Assembly (NCBI GenBank): GCA_029465975.1
Contig: CM055757.1
Span: forward strand, 1-64,000
Length of the DNA: 64,000 nt
Source of the DNA: Dallia pectoralis
Lineage: Eukaryota > Chordata > Actinopteri > Esociformes > Umbridae
Direction of reading: 5' to 3'
Shown piece by piece: positions 41,335 to 51,264 of the stretch (position 1 is its first letter; each line of letters begins with the position of its first letter). Below the pieces are notes generated by a model that saw only the letters and a program-made list of their open reading frames with translations, ran no database searches and was not told the DNA's origin. A program made the translations under genes and the position numbers.

Positions 41335-43153
41335 TCATGACCCCCCCTCGGCAAATGCCGCCTCTGTCCCTGCGGATGCCTTTGGCGTCCCTTGATCCGC
41401 TCCCATCGTCAATCTGTCCTCTTCCTCGGCAAAAGCCGTATCTGTCCCCTGTGTTGCCTGGGGGGCCCCAGCCCCCGACCCTCCTGGCATCGGGTCCTCC
41501 CCCCCAGCAAACGCCAGCTCTGTCCCTTGGGACGCCACTGTGGCCCCACCGGCCGAAACCACCACCCCTGAAAAGGCAAAGCTTTCGGCGGCAAACCCAA
41601 ACTCCCCCGTGCCGGGCTCCCCCCGGGTCGACACACCTGGGACATTCGCCCCATCTCCTCCACCCACCGCCTGCCTCTTGGCTTTTTTTCCTTTTTTTGC
41701 CCCTCCCAGACCCACCTTCTCCCTCCTTGTCCCCCCTTGCCCCGGTGCTGTCCTCTTTCCCAACCATATTCGCCCTCTTTTTTGATGCAGTGAAGCTCGA
41801 GGGCACCATCCCCGCCGCTAACTCACGCAGTCCGGCCAGGGCCACCTCCATCTCTCCGACACCTTCCGCCGGCCTCTCCCCCGGCTGCGTCTCCTCCACC
41901 ATCTCCTCCATCTCCCCCACCTCCTCCGTCCCTCTTGCTTGGGGCACCACTATTCCTGCAGGTGCCACCTCCTGGGGCCCTGCTGCCTGCTCCTGTTCCT
42001 GGGGCTCCTCCCTCGCCTTGGGCTCCGCCCCCGCCTGCCTCTCCTCCGCCCCCGGTGCCTCGCCTCTCCTGCTCTCTCCTCCTGCAGCCTCCGCATAAGT
42101 CCTCCTGCGCCTCGGGCATGCAGCAACCAAATGCTCCTCTGAACCACACTCCCTGCATGCCTTCGGCGCCGGACATCTCGCGACCTCGTGCTGGTCCAAC
42201 CCACACCTATAGAATCTCCGCCTTGTCTCACAGGTGCCCATGCTGTGCCCGCTTCTCTTGCATCTGCGGCAGAAACTGGGTTGCCGCGCATAGAAAATTG
42301 TACCTTCCTCTCCCCCAATCTCGCACAAAGTCGGGAGGTGGCGGTAGCCGTCCTTCCCGGCTGGATCCGGATGGAGGACCACCCGGAACTGCCTCCTGGC
42401 CGTCCAAAATCCGTACGGGCCCTTGGTGTACCTAGGCCCCTCCAATACTGTGCAGTACCCCTCCAGAAATTTTCGCACACACTCGTCCCCCACATTCGAG
42501 TCGTACATTCGTACCGTCACCTCTCGGAAACCCCCCCTTGAGATGTCAATCAGGTTAAAAAGGTCGTACGGCCTGGTCTGCCCTGCATCCTCCACCTTCT
42601 TCATAGTTGCCACCATGTCCTCCTCCCTAAAGAATGTCACCTCATAGGCCCGCTCTTTGATGTTCTCCTGCAGGCACTTTACAATCACTGGCGTAGCCTT
42701 CAAAGCCCCCAGCAACATGACCCGGGCAAACTGGCTCCGGCTCCAAATCTCCTCCAACGCACCCCTCCACTGAAACCGGAGGGTGTTCTTCATCCTCTTC
42801 CTCCCCGGCTCACCCCTTGCCTCCGGACCCCTCGCCTCCGGACCCACCTCTCTCACACTCCTGGGTGAAAGATCCGTCACGGTGAAGAGATTGAGGGGAC
42901 TGGTCTGGCCCGCATCCCCTACCCTCCTCAAGGTTGCATCCTTTTCCGCCTCCTTGGTGAACGTCACCTCGTAAGCGCGGTACTCCACGCCCCCGGATAG
43001 GCCCGAGACCTCAGTCGGCGTAAGCTTCAGAGCCTCCCTCAGCATGCTCCTGGAATACTCAGCCCGGTCCCAGAAACCCTCCAGCTCCCCCTTCCACCGA
43101 AAGTGGAGGACGTACTTCTTTGGACCATCCCCCGCTTCGGGACCAGCCGCCAT
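41335..43153 (-). pseudogene. K12 ORF1, one frameshift in a homopolymer region
   Basis: Start at 43153 (MAAGPEAGDGPKK). Two N-terminal domain copies (HFRWKGELE...YEVTFTKEAE; NTLRFQWRG...YEVTFFREED) with a short GPEARG linker. Knuckles are CKRCKRSGHSMGTC, FYRCGLDQHEVARC (first Cys changed to Phe) and CRECGSEEHLVAAC. A frame change near 41690-41760, in a stretch with runs of T on the plus strand, separates it from the C-terminus in another frame. That part has FGFAAESFAFSG and three ASQGTELAFAGG-type motifs, ending at 41335. Confidence 0.84.
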
Positions 43154-43236
43154 GGCGCCGGCCAGAAAGGGCCACGCACCAGGCCTAAACGAAAACAAAA
43201 ATGAATAAACAAGGAGAAAAGAGAAACTAAATATAA

Positions 43237-43342
43237 ACGCACGTCGCGCAAAACAAAAATGGCATAAAAGCCCTAATCCTAGAAAAAACACCCAACCGTG
43301 ATCCCCTCCACCTGTGCCCCATACACCGCACGACAACAGGTG
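43237..43342 (-). promoter_or_regulatory. K12 leader hairpins
   Basis: Hairpin 1 is at 43309-43342 (CACCUGU/ACAGGUG). Hairpin 2 (43237-43249) has a G-U closing pair. Confidence 0.72.
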
Positions 43343-43410
43343 AACAAAGAATCCGGCGTCGCTCTCCACTTTCTCCCTCCACAAACTCCAGCCACTCTCC
43401 GAGCCGCAAC

Positions 43411-43579
43411 TTGTGCGTAAATTGAAGAGAAACCAGAGTTTTGATTTCGGACAAAGTGAAGGGGTCGAGAAACACTCGTTCAGTGCCAGACACAGTAAAA
43501 CGGAGGGAAACGGAGGGAAAAAATTCCACACAGAACACAGGTCGTTGAGCAAATGACAGGACGGGGAAAAAAGTGCACA
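43411..43579. repeat. U2 spacer fragment, deleted, with left target-site duplication
   Basis: The spacer start jumps from cagacacag to taaaacggagg (microsatellite block lost, ggagggaaac repeated). It ends with aaaaaagtgcaca at ~43567-43579, the left copy of the target duplication of the following LINE. Confidence 0.85.
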
Positions 43580-43750
43580 TTCATTCACTTGAACTCAACC
43601 AGTCGACTCTACACGATGTCAGGCAGAGGAAAAGGGTGATTTCACAAAATATAGAACGTGCAGAGAAACACAAAAAAACATATAAAAATCAATATATATA
43701 CGGATTAGTCAACAGACAGGAAAAATCTGTATTGATCACTCTTCAGGTGA

Positions 43751-45031
43751 ATGGCGCGCCCCGGGGCGGCTTACGCCGCTCGTTTTGGGCAGTTTTGGGT
43801 CAGGCTAAAATACACGGGAAACAATGTTCCCCCTACTCGTGATTTCGTTGGGGAGAAGTTGTTGTTTGATTCCCAGATGATTAGTCCTGCAAATGTTTAT
43901 TCTTTTATTGCTCTACCAAACCGTAAGGACTTTGAGCTTGTCTTTAGAGAAGAACAATTCCTGCGCTGGTTTTTAGAGTCACATGCAGCGAGTGAAAGAA
44001 GTGACAAGTGGAAAGACTGGACGATCGAGTCCAATATGGAGCTGGATGTAAAAATGGTGTTCGTCAAGTTCTGGACGGGAAGAGTTCCCGACGAAGATGT
44101 CGCCTCATTCCTTGGCAGATTCTGCACAATCCTACAACCGGTTGTAAAACCACTCGACAGATTCGGGATTTGGTATGGAGTTCGCAAATATAAAGTAAGA
44201 ACAGAGAAGAACAGCAATGGAGAACCAGTGCATATCCCGAACACTCTGTCCCTAGGTCCCTACAATGGGAAAATATCATATGCTGGACAGGTTTCTAGCT
44301 GCTTTATTTGTCAAAAAACCGACCATCAAGTTAAAGATTGCCCAGAGACTAAGTGTTGGAGATGTGGTGAACTTGGACATAAAGCAAACACATGCAATTC
44401 ATCTAGCGTGTGTAGTTTGTGTGCAGAGGAAGGCCACACCTTCTTCACATGCCCTCGGTCTTATGCTAACCGGGCCAGGGCTGGTCCGCATTTCCGTGCT
44501 GGGGAAAACCAAACGGGTGAGACAAATGAAGCCAGAGACCCTCCGAATGAAGACGCATCAGAGACGGAGCCCGTGCTGATACACACTGTTAACGAACAGG
44601 AAGCAGGTGTCTCCCAGAACAATGAAAAGGAACGTCGGATATTGACACCAATGGGTCCAAGATCGGAAAAAAGAAAAAAGAAGATGGTGAAAAGGGATAA
44701 AGTGACACCAAATGAGCATGCCCCAAGTGAAGGCTCGGAATCCTGGTACAGCCACTCTGAAGACGAGGAACTGATTGACGAGGACTACACACCAAGGACT
44801 CTCTCGACGGACGGAGATAGAGAGGAAGAATCCCCCGCTCCCGGGAATATCGACTACCAGGGATATCCTCCGCTGCCATCCTTTTCATCCTCTCCTACTT
44901 CGTCAGATGCATCGGCCCAGGCAGGAGGATTAAAGCGTCGCTTGCCGTTTCCATCTGAAAGAACGGAAAAAAGAAAGATGAGAAGCAAACTCCACCCATG
45001 GAACGTAAGCTCCCATAACACATCAATTTAA
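43751..45031 (+). CDS. L1-Tx1 ORF1: CCHC gag-like protein (426 aa)
   Basis: The first ATG of the frame is at 43751. Residues ~35-150 correspond in order to the K-element ORF1 domains (FELVFREEQF, VFVKFWTGRVPDEDVASFLGRF, FGIWYGVRKYKV), followed by YAGQVSSC. Three CX2CX4HX4C knuckles lie at 184-197, 202-215 and 221-234. The C-terminal half is acidic and Ser-rich with basic patches (KRKKKMVKRDK, ERTEKRKMRSK) that could bind RNA or act as nuclear signals. It has no EPQEQ or ASxGTE motif. Ends TAA at 45029-45031, one base before ORF2. Confidence 0.9.
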   Translation: MARPGAAYAARFGQFWVRLKYTGNNVPPTRDFVGEKLLFDSQMISPANVYSFIALPNRKDFELVFREEQFLRWFLESHAASERSDKWKDWTIESNMELDVKMVFVKFWTGRVPDEDVASFLGRFCTILQPVVKPLDRFGIWYGVRKYKVRTEKNSNGEPVHIPNTLSLGPYNGKISYAGQVSSCFICQKTDHQVKDCPETKCWRCGELGHKANTCNSSSVCSLCAEEGHTFFTCPRSYANRARAGPHFRAGENQTGETNEARDPPNEDASETEPVLIHTVNEQEAGVSQNNEKERRILTPMGPRSEKRKKKMVKRDKVTPNEHAPSEGSESWYSHSEDEELIDEDYTPRTLSTDGDREEESPAPGNIDYQGYPPLPSFSSSPTSSDASAQAGGLKRRLPFPSERTEKRKMRSKLHPWNVSSHNTSI

Positions 45032-45032
45032 C

Positions 45033-48000
45033 ATGGCACAAAAGGACCTCTCTATTGTAACTTGTAATGTACGTGGTATCAAGTCACACAAAAATCGCAT
45101 TACAAAACTGGCTGAATTGAAGCTCCTTAAAGCGGATATAATCTGCACACAAGAACTCAGGATTACCAGCAATGAGGATATTGAGGACATTAAACGAATC
45201 TGGTCACATGGGACATGCATTTTATCAGTCGGCGACGATAAAGCTGACGGAGTTGGTAGTATGTTTAACTGTAAAGTTGACATCCTAAAAGTACGAGAAA
45301 TTGTCCCTGGGCGGTTGGTTGTAATTGATTTGTTTGTTTATGGTAGAAAGCTGCGGCTTATTAACATGTACACACCTTCATGTAGGGCAAGGAAGAAGGC
45401 ATTGTTTAATAAGTTGCGCAGCTTTTTATGTATTGGATATTCTGTGGTAATATGTGGTGATGTTAATGTTGTCACGCATCCTAATGACAGAATATCGAAG
45501 GTGCCTTTTAAACTTTCCGTTGATGCCAAGACCTTGAGAGACATCTGTGATGAGTTTTCCCTAAAAGATTGTTTTAGAGTCTTGTATCCCAGTCAAATAG
45601 ACTACACAAGATTCGATAAAAACACAAAAACACGCATTGACAGGGTTTATATTTCACAAGACATTATGGTTGTAAACTACCAAAAACAAGTCGTTGTGGA
45701 CTCGGATCATTTGGCAGTTCAGACCTTGCTGAGTTTTTGTAAGCAATCCAAGCGGACTTACTGGAAATTAAATACAAAATGTCTGAGTAATACAGAAGTT
45801 TTAACCGAACTAAGACATGAAGTAAGAAATTTCCGTAATCTACGATGTCTCTCTAGATCCAGTCTTGACCATTGGGAATGTTTTAAAAATATTATGAAGG
45901 ATTTCTTTTGTATAAAATGTAAAATTTTACACCAGAAAGAAAATGATTTTTATGGAGAAACAGTGGAGAGGTATGTTTATTTGAAGACGAGATCGAACAG
46001 AACAGATTTAGAGGAATCTGAGATTGAAAATATTAAAGTGACATTAAACTCGTATAATAATGAAACCTATTCAAACATCAATCTGTACTCCGGAAACGAT
46101 GTAAACAATATAAATGGTAAACCTAACATCACCTCCCTTGTTTCTGAATTTAAGGAGAGAAAGGAAAAACGAACCCTTAAAGGTGTTAGAAATTCAAACG
46201 GAGACATTAAGACCGGAGATATTGATATTAGGGGCACTGTTGAACATCTATTACGTGAAATGTACAAACGCATGGAGATTGACAGTGATGTTCTAAATGT
46301 ATTTATCCCTGAAGCCAGTAACGATATGATAAGCCCAGAGCAATTGGTCGGGGATGTGACAATTAACGAAGTTAATAAAGCCATATTCCAACTGAATAAG
46401 GGCAAGTCACCCGGCTTAGATGGTTTACCGGCAGAATTTTATCAACTGGGCATAAATGATATTACAGAAATGCTCACCGATGTATTTAATCAAGGTATGA
46501 AGGACGGGGAGTGTCACGGATCATTTTATCAGGGTGTCATGACTTTGTTGTATAAAAAAAATGATGAATATGACTTAAATAATTGGAGACATCTAACAAT
46601 GATGTACTTAGACTACAAGATATTTGCAAAGGTGGTAATGAACAGACTACACGAAGTGCTAGAAACAATTATCGAAAAACAACAAACATGTGCAATAAAA
46701 GGGAGGATGATGTGGGACAATCTGTGTTTAGTTAGAGAAATCATATACTCCCCAAACGTTGTAGACGTTTTTGTAATCGGGTTAGACCAAAAAAAAGCCT
46801 TTGATTTTATTTCCAGAGAATATCTATGGAAAGTCCTCAAGTGGCATGGTTTTCCTGATGAGTTCATCAGTATGATCCAACTGCTTTATAAAAAATCAAC
46901 AGTTAAAGTCAACGTAAACGGTGCATTGACCGAATCCTTTAACGTAGAGAGAGGAGTTAAACAGGGATGTCCATTAAGTGCCGCACTCTATGTACTGGCC
47001 ATAAGTCCGCTCATAAAAAAAATGAATGAGGATAAAAGGATTAAAGGAGTGTCAGTAGGAAACAGTGACCGAGTGGTAGTCTCGGCTTATGCAGATGACA
47101 TTACCGTTTTCGTTCACTCACAAGAGGAACTTAACGCAGCCTTGGACAATTTTAATTTATATGAAAAAGCTTCTGGGGCAAAATTAAATGAGGACAAATC
47201 TGAAGCAATTTGGCTCGGAAATGAGATCTCAAAACCACCCATAAATATAGAGGTAAAAGATGAGATAAAACTTCTTGGGATATACATGAGTGGTTCAAAT
47301 TGTGCAAAAAAGAATTGGGATCGAAAGGAATTTGAAGTAAATCAGACTGTAGAAAAATGGGCAAATAAAAATACACATTTTAAAAAAAGAATACAAATTA
47401 TATACCTTTTTATTGTATCGAAATTAATTTTTTTGAGTGCCATATTCCCTCCTACAGAGGATTGTATTTTAAGATTAAATAAAGCATGTGTTAAATTAAT
47501 ATGGGGAACAAACAGGGAAGTCACTAAGAGGGACCTCTTATTTAAGAATAGAGATTTAGGGGGCCTTGGTGCAGTTAATGTCGGCTTAAAGCTGAAAATT
47601 GTGTTTTGTAAAATTGTGGCAAATGCATTAGAGAGAAATGCTTCCTGGTTAGGTGATGTGCACGGATGGGGTAAATTGCGAGGGAAAGTCCGAAAGAAAA
47701 CTCTTTACTATAAATTATGCTTTGGTGACTTCGTAGCAGAGTGTAAACACCTAAATATAAATTGGAACAGTCAGTCAAATAAGACTATCTATAAAATGAT
47801 TGCTGACGATAAATATGGTGGTAGAGTAACTTACCGCAATTTGACCCCAGTGGAAACAGATGAATGCATAAAAAACCTACAGAGCAAGCATTTCTCTGAA
47901 AATGTCCGTGATATTGCATGGCTTATATCTGTTTGTCGCCTCCCGGTACGGGCAGTTGTCAAATGGAGCTGTTTCGTCAGAACCCAAAAGTGTCCGATGC

Positions 48001-48350
48001 CAAACTGTCAAGAGGATGAGTTCTTAGAACACCTTCTCTTAGATTGCTATCGGAGTAAAGAAATATGGGATAAAATGAAGGGTATTGGCATAAATGTAGA
48101 TATTAATTCTAAGGCTGTATTTCATGGAATCTTTAATGACAACCAAATGGAACAGGCATGTAAAGACTTAATGTGGACTGTAATCTGTATTGTCAATTGT
48201 AAAATCTGGAAAACGAGATGTGTAATGACTACAAAGCAATTGTTTGTTTCTTCAGATTATGTTTTTAAACAAATCTTAACAGAGATAAAGCGAAGAAGGA
48301 AACTGGACTCATTGACGCAGAAACTCAAATGGTCTTTATTAAATGTGTGA
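45033..48350 (+). CDS. L1-Tx1 ORF2: APE endonuclease-reverse transcriptase, intact (1105 aa)
   Basis: Starts at ATG 45033 in the arrangement TAA-C-ATG, so reinitiation after ORF1 is plausible. Residues 1-~235 are the APE endonuclease: TCNVRGI, TQELR, NMYTPS, CGDVNVV, RIDRVYIS and DSDHLAVQ. The RT follows: GKSPGLDGLPAEFYQ (~455), NWRHLTMMYLDYKIFAKVV, GLDQKKAFDF, GVKQGCPLSAALY and AYADDITVF (~685, catalytic Asp pair). A C-terminal Cys-His motif is CPMPNCQEDEFLEHLLLDC (~985). All key motifs are present with no stop. It nicks DNA and copies element RNA at the target. The only undamaged ORF2 in the window. Confidence 0.93.
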   Translation: MAQKDLSIVTCNVRGIKSHKNRITKLAELKLLKADIICTQELRITSNEDIEDIKRIWSHGTCILSVGDDKADGVGSMFNCKVDILKVREIVPGRLVVIDLFVYGRKLRLINMYTPSCRARKKALFNKLRSFLCIGYSVVICGDVNVVTHPNDRISKVPFKLSVDAKTLRDICDEFSLKDCFRVLYPSQIDYTRFDKNTKTRIDRVYISQDIMVVNYQKQVVVDSDHLAVQTLLSFCKQSKRTYWKLNTKCLSNTEVLTELRHEVRNFRNLRCLSRSSLDHWECFKNIMKDFFCIKCKILHQKENDFYGETVERYVYLKTRSNRTDLEESEIENIKVTLNSYNNETYSNINLYSGNDVNNINGKPNITSLVSEFKERKEKRTLKGVRNSNGDIKTGDIDIRGTVEHLLREMYKRMEIDSDVLNVFIPEASNDMISPEQLVGDVTINEVNKAIFQLNKGKSPGLDGLPAEFYQLGINDITEMLTDVFNQGMKDGECHGSFYQGVMTLLYKKNDEYDLNNWRHLTMMYLDYKIFAKVVMNRLHEVLETIIEKQQTCAIKGRMMWDNLCLVREIIYSPNVVDVFVIGLDQKKAFDFISREYLWKVLKWHGFPDEFISMIQLLYKKSTVKVNVNGALTESFNVERGVKQGCPLSAALYVLAISPLIKKMNEDKRIKGVSVGNSDRVVVSAYADDITVFVHSQEELNAALDNFNLYEKASGAKLNEDKSEAIWLGNEISKPPINIEVKDEIKLLGIYMSGSNCAKKNWDRKEFEVNQTVEKWANKNTHFKKRIQIIYLFIVSKLIFLSAIFPPTEDCILRLNKACVKLIWGTNREVTKRDLLFKNRDLGGLGAVNVGLKLKIVFCKIVANALERNASWLGDVHGWGKLRGKVRKKTLYYKLCFGDFVAECKHLNINWNSQSNKTIYKMIADDKYGGRVTYRNLTPVETDECIKNLQSKHFSENVRDIAWLISVCRLPVRAVVKWSCFVRTQKCPMPNCQEDEFLEHLLLDCYRSKEIWDKMKGIGINVDINSKAVFHGIFNDNQMEQACKDLMWTVICIVNCKIWKTRCVMTTKQLFVSSDYVFKQILTEIKRRRKLDSLTQKLKWSLLNV

Positions 48351-48499
48351 TCGTGTGATGTAATTGTACTGTTGATTATGTTGTTTTGGGTATTGATTCC
48401 CTTACTTTGTATACATTGTTTGTAAATATATCAATGTAAAACCTAAATAAAGTTTGTTAAAAAAAAAAAAAAAAAAAGGTGGCATAAAAAAAAAAAAAA

Positions 48500-48650
48500 A
48501 AAAAAGTGCACACAGTTGTTATTATTATCATCCTCTTGCTACTAGGGATACGCATTTACCTACGTGGATACTCACCTCTCTCGGCTACTAGGTCACCACT
48601 TGTGTTCCTTCTTTTTGTTGTGGCTGTTGTTGTTTTTGACAGGTCAAAGA
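48500..48650. repeat. U2 spacer remainder and 3' flank
   Basis: Right target-site duplication (aaaaaagtgcaca), then normal U2 3' flank. Uninterrupted continuation of the spacer broken at 43579. Confidence 0.87.
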
Positions 48651-48803
48651 TGGTGCACCGTTCTCGGAGGTACTGCAATACCGAGTCGATGCGTGGAGCG
48701 GACGGAGCAAGCCCCGCTTCCGACTCCCTGTTGGAAAAATCCATTTAATATGTATAGTCCCCCGATGGGGGACATATCAGATATTAAACTGATAAGAACA
48801 GAT
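48651..48803 (-). pseudogene. U2 snRNA 3' part (target of K13)
   Basis: U2 nt ~39 to the end, normal sequence. K13 begins at 48804. Confidence 0.91.
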
Positions 48804-48994
48804 TGTTAAAGGTCTTTATTCCCAAAAGACATTTTACAGTTTATAACAGCCCACATCAGGCACAATTGAGAAAACCACAATCCCCACATTAAACACAGAT
48901 ACCTCTTTACTCAAAACCCCCTCTTCAACCACCAACACAGACCCAGAACCACCCTCTTTACCCAACACCACCATATCACGAACAAAAACACCTT

Positions 48995-50534
48995 TTAAAC
49001 ACACCCCACATCACCCCATCTCCCCCAGAGTCCCTCCTGTCCCAGCTTGGCAAACACCATCTCAGTCCCCTGTGATGCCAAGGGGGTCCCGAGACCCGAC
49101 ATTTCACCCCCAATGTCCTGTGACATGAAACCCTCCACCTCTTCCATCCCCCCCCCCGGGCCAGGCCCCTCCTCCCTCACCCCAGTGTTCTCCCCCGTGT
49201 CCTCCTTCCTCCCCGTGCAGTCCTCAACCAGTCTTTTCCTTTTCGGGTGAGGGGGTAGAGCAGGGCCCCCGGAGAGTGCCCCCGATGTTGTACTTTTGAG
49301 CATCCCCTCCGAGAGCTCCCTCAGCCCTGCTAGGGCCTCCTCCAACACCCCCTCCTCCTCCGGTCTCTCCTCCATTGGTGCCCCCTCCACCATCTCCTCC
49401 TCTTCCTCATCAGCCCCTCCATGGGGCTCCTCTTGTTCTGCGGGCACCACCCCCTGGGGCTCCGCGACAATATTCTTCTGGGGCACCAGCCCCGCCTTTT
49501 CCTGGGGCACCGGCCCCGCCTTTTTCTGGGGCACCTGCCCCGCCTTTTTCTGGGGCACCTGCCCCGCCTTTTTCTGGGGCACCTGCCCCGCCTTTTCTTG
49601 GGGCACCTGCCCCCCCTTTTCCTGGGGCACCAGCCCCGCCTGTTTCTGGGGCACCGCCCCCGCCTTTTCCTGGGGCACCTGCCCCGCCTTCTGGGGCTCC
49701 GGCCCCTCCTGTCTCTCCGCCTTTTCGACCTCCTCCACCACCGCTTTCTGTCCCTCGCCGCTCGGGCCCTCGCCACCAGCTGCCTCGGCGTAAGACTTCC
49801 TGCGGTGCGGGCAGGCCGCGACCAGATATTCGTCCGACCCACACTCCCTACATCTTTTTGGCTGTGGGCAGTTTGGGGCCTCATGCCCCTCCTCTCCACA
49901 CCGGTTACATCTCCTCCTCGCCTCACAACCTGCCGCGCTGTGCCCGAACTTCCGGCATCTTCTGCAGAACTCGGGTTGGCGGGCATAAAAGAGGGAAACC
50001 CCTCTCTCCTCCCTTGACCGAAAACAACCCAGGGATGTGGCAGAAGCCGTCCTTCCCAGCGGCATCCGGCCGGAGGACCACCTGGAACTGCCTCCGGGCC
50101 GTCCAGAAACCGTAACTGTCCCTTATGTATTTCGGGCCTGGCCTCACTGCACAGTACCCCGCAAGGAACGCCACCACCGTCTCATCCACCACGTTGGGGT
50201 CGTACATGTGGACGGTTACCACCCTCAACCCCCCCCTCGAAAGATCCGTCACCCTGTATAGGTGACAAGGACTGGTCTGGGCCTCGTCCTCAACTTTCTT
50301 TACGGCGCTGTCCTTGTCCGCCTCCTTAAAAAAGGTCACTTCAAAAGCGTGCTCCGGCACATTACCCTGCAGTGCCATGACGATCTTTGGCGTCAAACCC
50401 AAAATGCCCATCAAGACAATCCGGGTGAACTGGTCCCGGGGCCACATCTCCTCCAGGTCCCCCTTCCACTGGAAACGGAGGGTGTTCTTAATCCCTTGTC
50501 CGGGCACACCCCCCGCTCCTGATCCAGCTGCAAT
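48995..50534 (-). pseudogene. K13 ORF1, start codon changed and frame-shifted
   Basis: At the position of the usual ATG the sense codon is ATT (50534). The frame reads IAAGSGAGGVPGQGIKNTLRF onward. Single N-terminal domain (FEVTFFKEAD, YRVTDLSRGG). A frame change near 49970 precedes knuckles CRRCRKFGHSAAGC, CNRCGEEGHEAPNC and CRECGSDEYLVAAC (His changed to Tyr in the third). About ten PQEKAGQV/PQKKAGQV repeats and one GTPLASQGTEMVFAK motif follow. Confidence 0.83.
49478..49700. repeat. ~24-bp coding minisatellite
   Basis: Tandem ttttctggggcacctgcccc-type units encoding the PQEKAGQV repeats of K13 ORF1. Confidence 0.85.
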
Positions 50535-50644
50535 GAAGCCGCCGGCAAGTGGCTACGCACCTGGTGCGTGAAGCCACTAACCAAAACGAGCAGCAAACAA
50601 CAGAAAACAAAAACTGAGAAAATCCCCCAAAAAACCGGGAAAAA

Positions 50645-50745
50645 ACGCACGTCGCGTAAAATAAAAGGCTATTAAGCCAAACCTTACTTTCAAAAAAATA
50701 CTTTTGTACCTGTGCCCCATACACCGCACGACTCCAGGTACAAAA
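50645..50745 (-). promoter_or_regulatory. K13 leader hairpins
   Basis: Hairpin 1 (50702-50745) has an 11-bp stem UUUUGUACCUG/CAGGUACAAAA. Hairpin 2 (50645-50657) is ACGC-GACGU-GCGU with an A-U closing pair. Both differ from other families and remain fully paired. Confidence 0.78.
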
Positions 50746-50793
50746 CTCCTACTCCAACCCGCACCACTCTGTTAACACTTCGAACCGCAACTA

Positions 50794-51111
50794 ACTTGTG
50801 CGTAAATTGAAGAGAAACCAGAGTTTTGATTTCGGACAAAGTGAAGGGGTCGAGAAACACTCGTTCAGTGCCAGACACAGGCCTCGTGGATTTGTAAAGT
50901 AAAACGGAGGGAAGAAATTCCACACAGAACACAGGTCGTTGAGCAAATGACAGGACGGGGAAAAAAGTGCACACAGTTGTTATTATTATCATCCTCTTGC
51001 TACTAGGGATACGCATTTACCTACGTGGATACTCACCTCTCTCGGCTACTAGGTCACCACTTGTGTTCCTTCTTTTTGTTGTGGCTGTTGTTGTTTTTGA
51101 CAGGTCAAAGA
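50794..51111. repeat. U2 spacer (deleted) and 3' flank
   Basis: The spacer jumps from gtggatttgt to aaagtaaaacgg, losing the microsatellite and poly(T). The U2 3' flank follows. Confidence 0.85.
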
Positions 51112-51264
51112 TGGTGCACCGTTCTCGGAGGTACTGCAATACCGAGTCGATGCGTGGAGCGGACGGAGCAAGCCCCGCTTCCGACTCCCTGTTGGAAAAA
51201 TCCATTTAATATGTATAGTCCCCCGATGGGGGACATATCAGATATTAAACTGATAAGAACAGAT
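51112..51264 (-). pseudogene. U2 snRNA 3' part (target of K14)
   Basis: U2 nt ~39 to the end. Together with the 5' fragment at 53426-53464 it makes a complete U2 interrupted by K14. Confidence 0.92.

Larger units (their letters stand above)
41108..43410 (-). mobile_element. K12: ORF1-only element, double-domain, frame-shifted
   Basis: Complete ends: U2 3' junction and leader start at spacer junction 43410. No ORF2. Sister to K11 and K16 but clearly diverged in ORF1. Confidence 0.87.
43580..48499 (+). mobile_element. Intact L1-Tx1-type LINE in the U2 spacer
   Basis: Plus strand, opposite to the K elements, and AT-rich where they are GC-rich. It has a ~170 bp 5' UTR, intact ORF1 and ORF2 one base apart, a short 3' UTR with AATAAA (48446-48451), a poly(A) run, ggtggcat, then a second A run. 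It is flanked by aaaaaagtgcaca on both sides (left ~43567-43579, right ~48500-48512). The target is a T-rich site on the minus strand, not the U2 gene. Both ORFs being open suggests a young insertion. Confidence 0.92.
48804..50793 (-). mobile_element. K13: ORF1-only element, distinct family
   Basis: About 2 kb with U2 3' junction and leader start (sense TTAGTTGCGGTTCGAAG) at the spacer junction 50793. No ORF2. Its ORF1 is well diverged from the other families and has its own repeat array. Confidence 0.86.

Noticed and set aside
41690..41763. Programmed frameshift in K12 ORF1
   Set aside because: The frame change is in a homopolymer-rich stretch, and related intact ORF1s (K5, K7, K11) have no frameshift at this place. 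A mutation or sequencing error is simpler.
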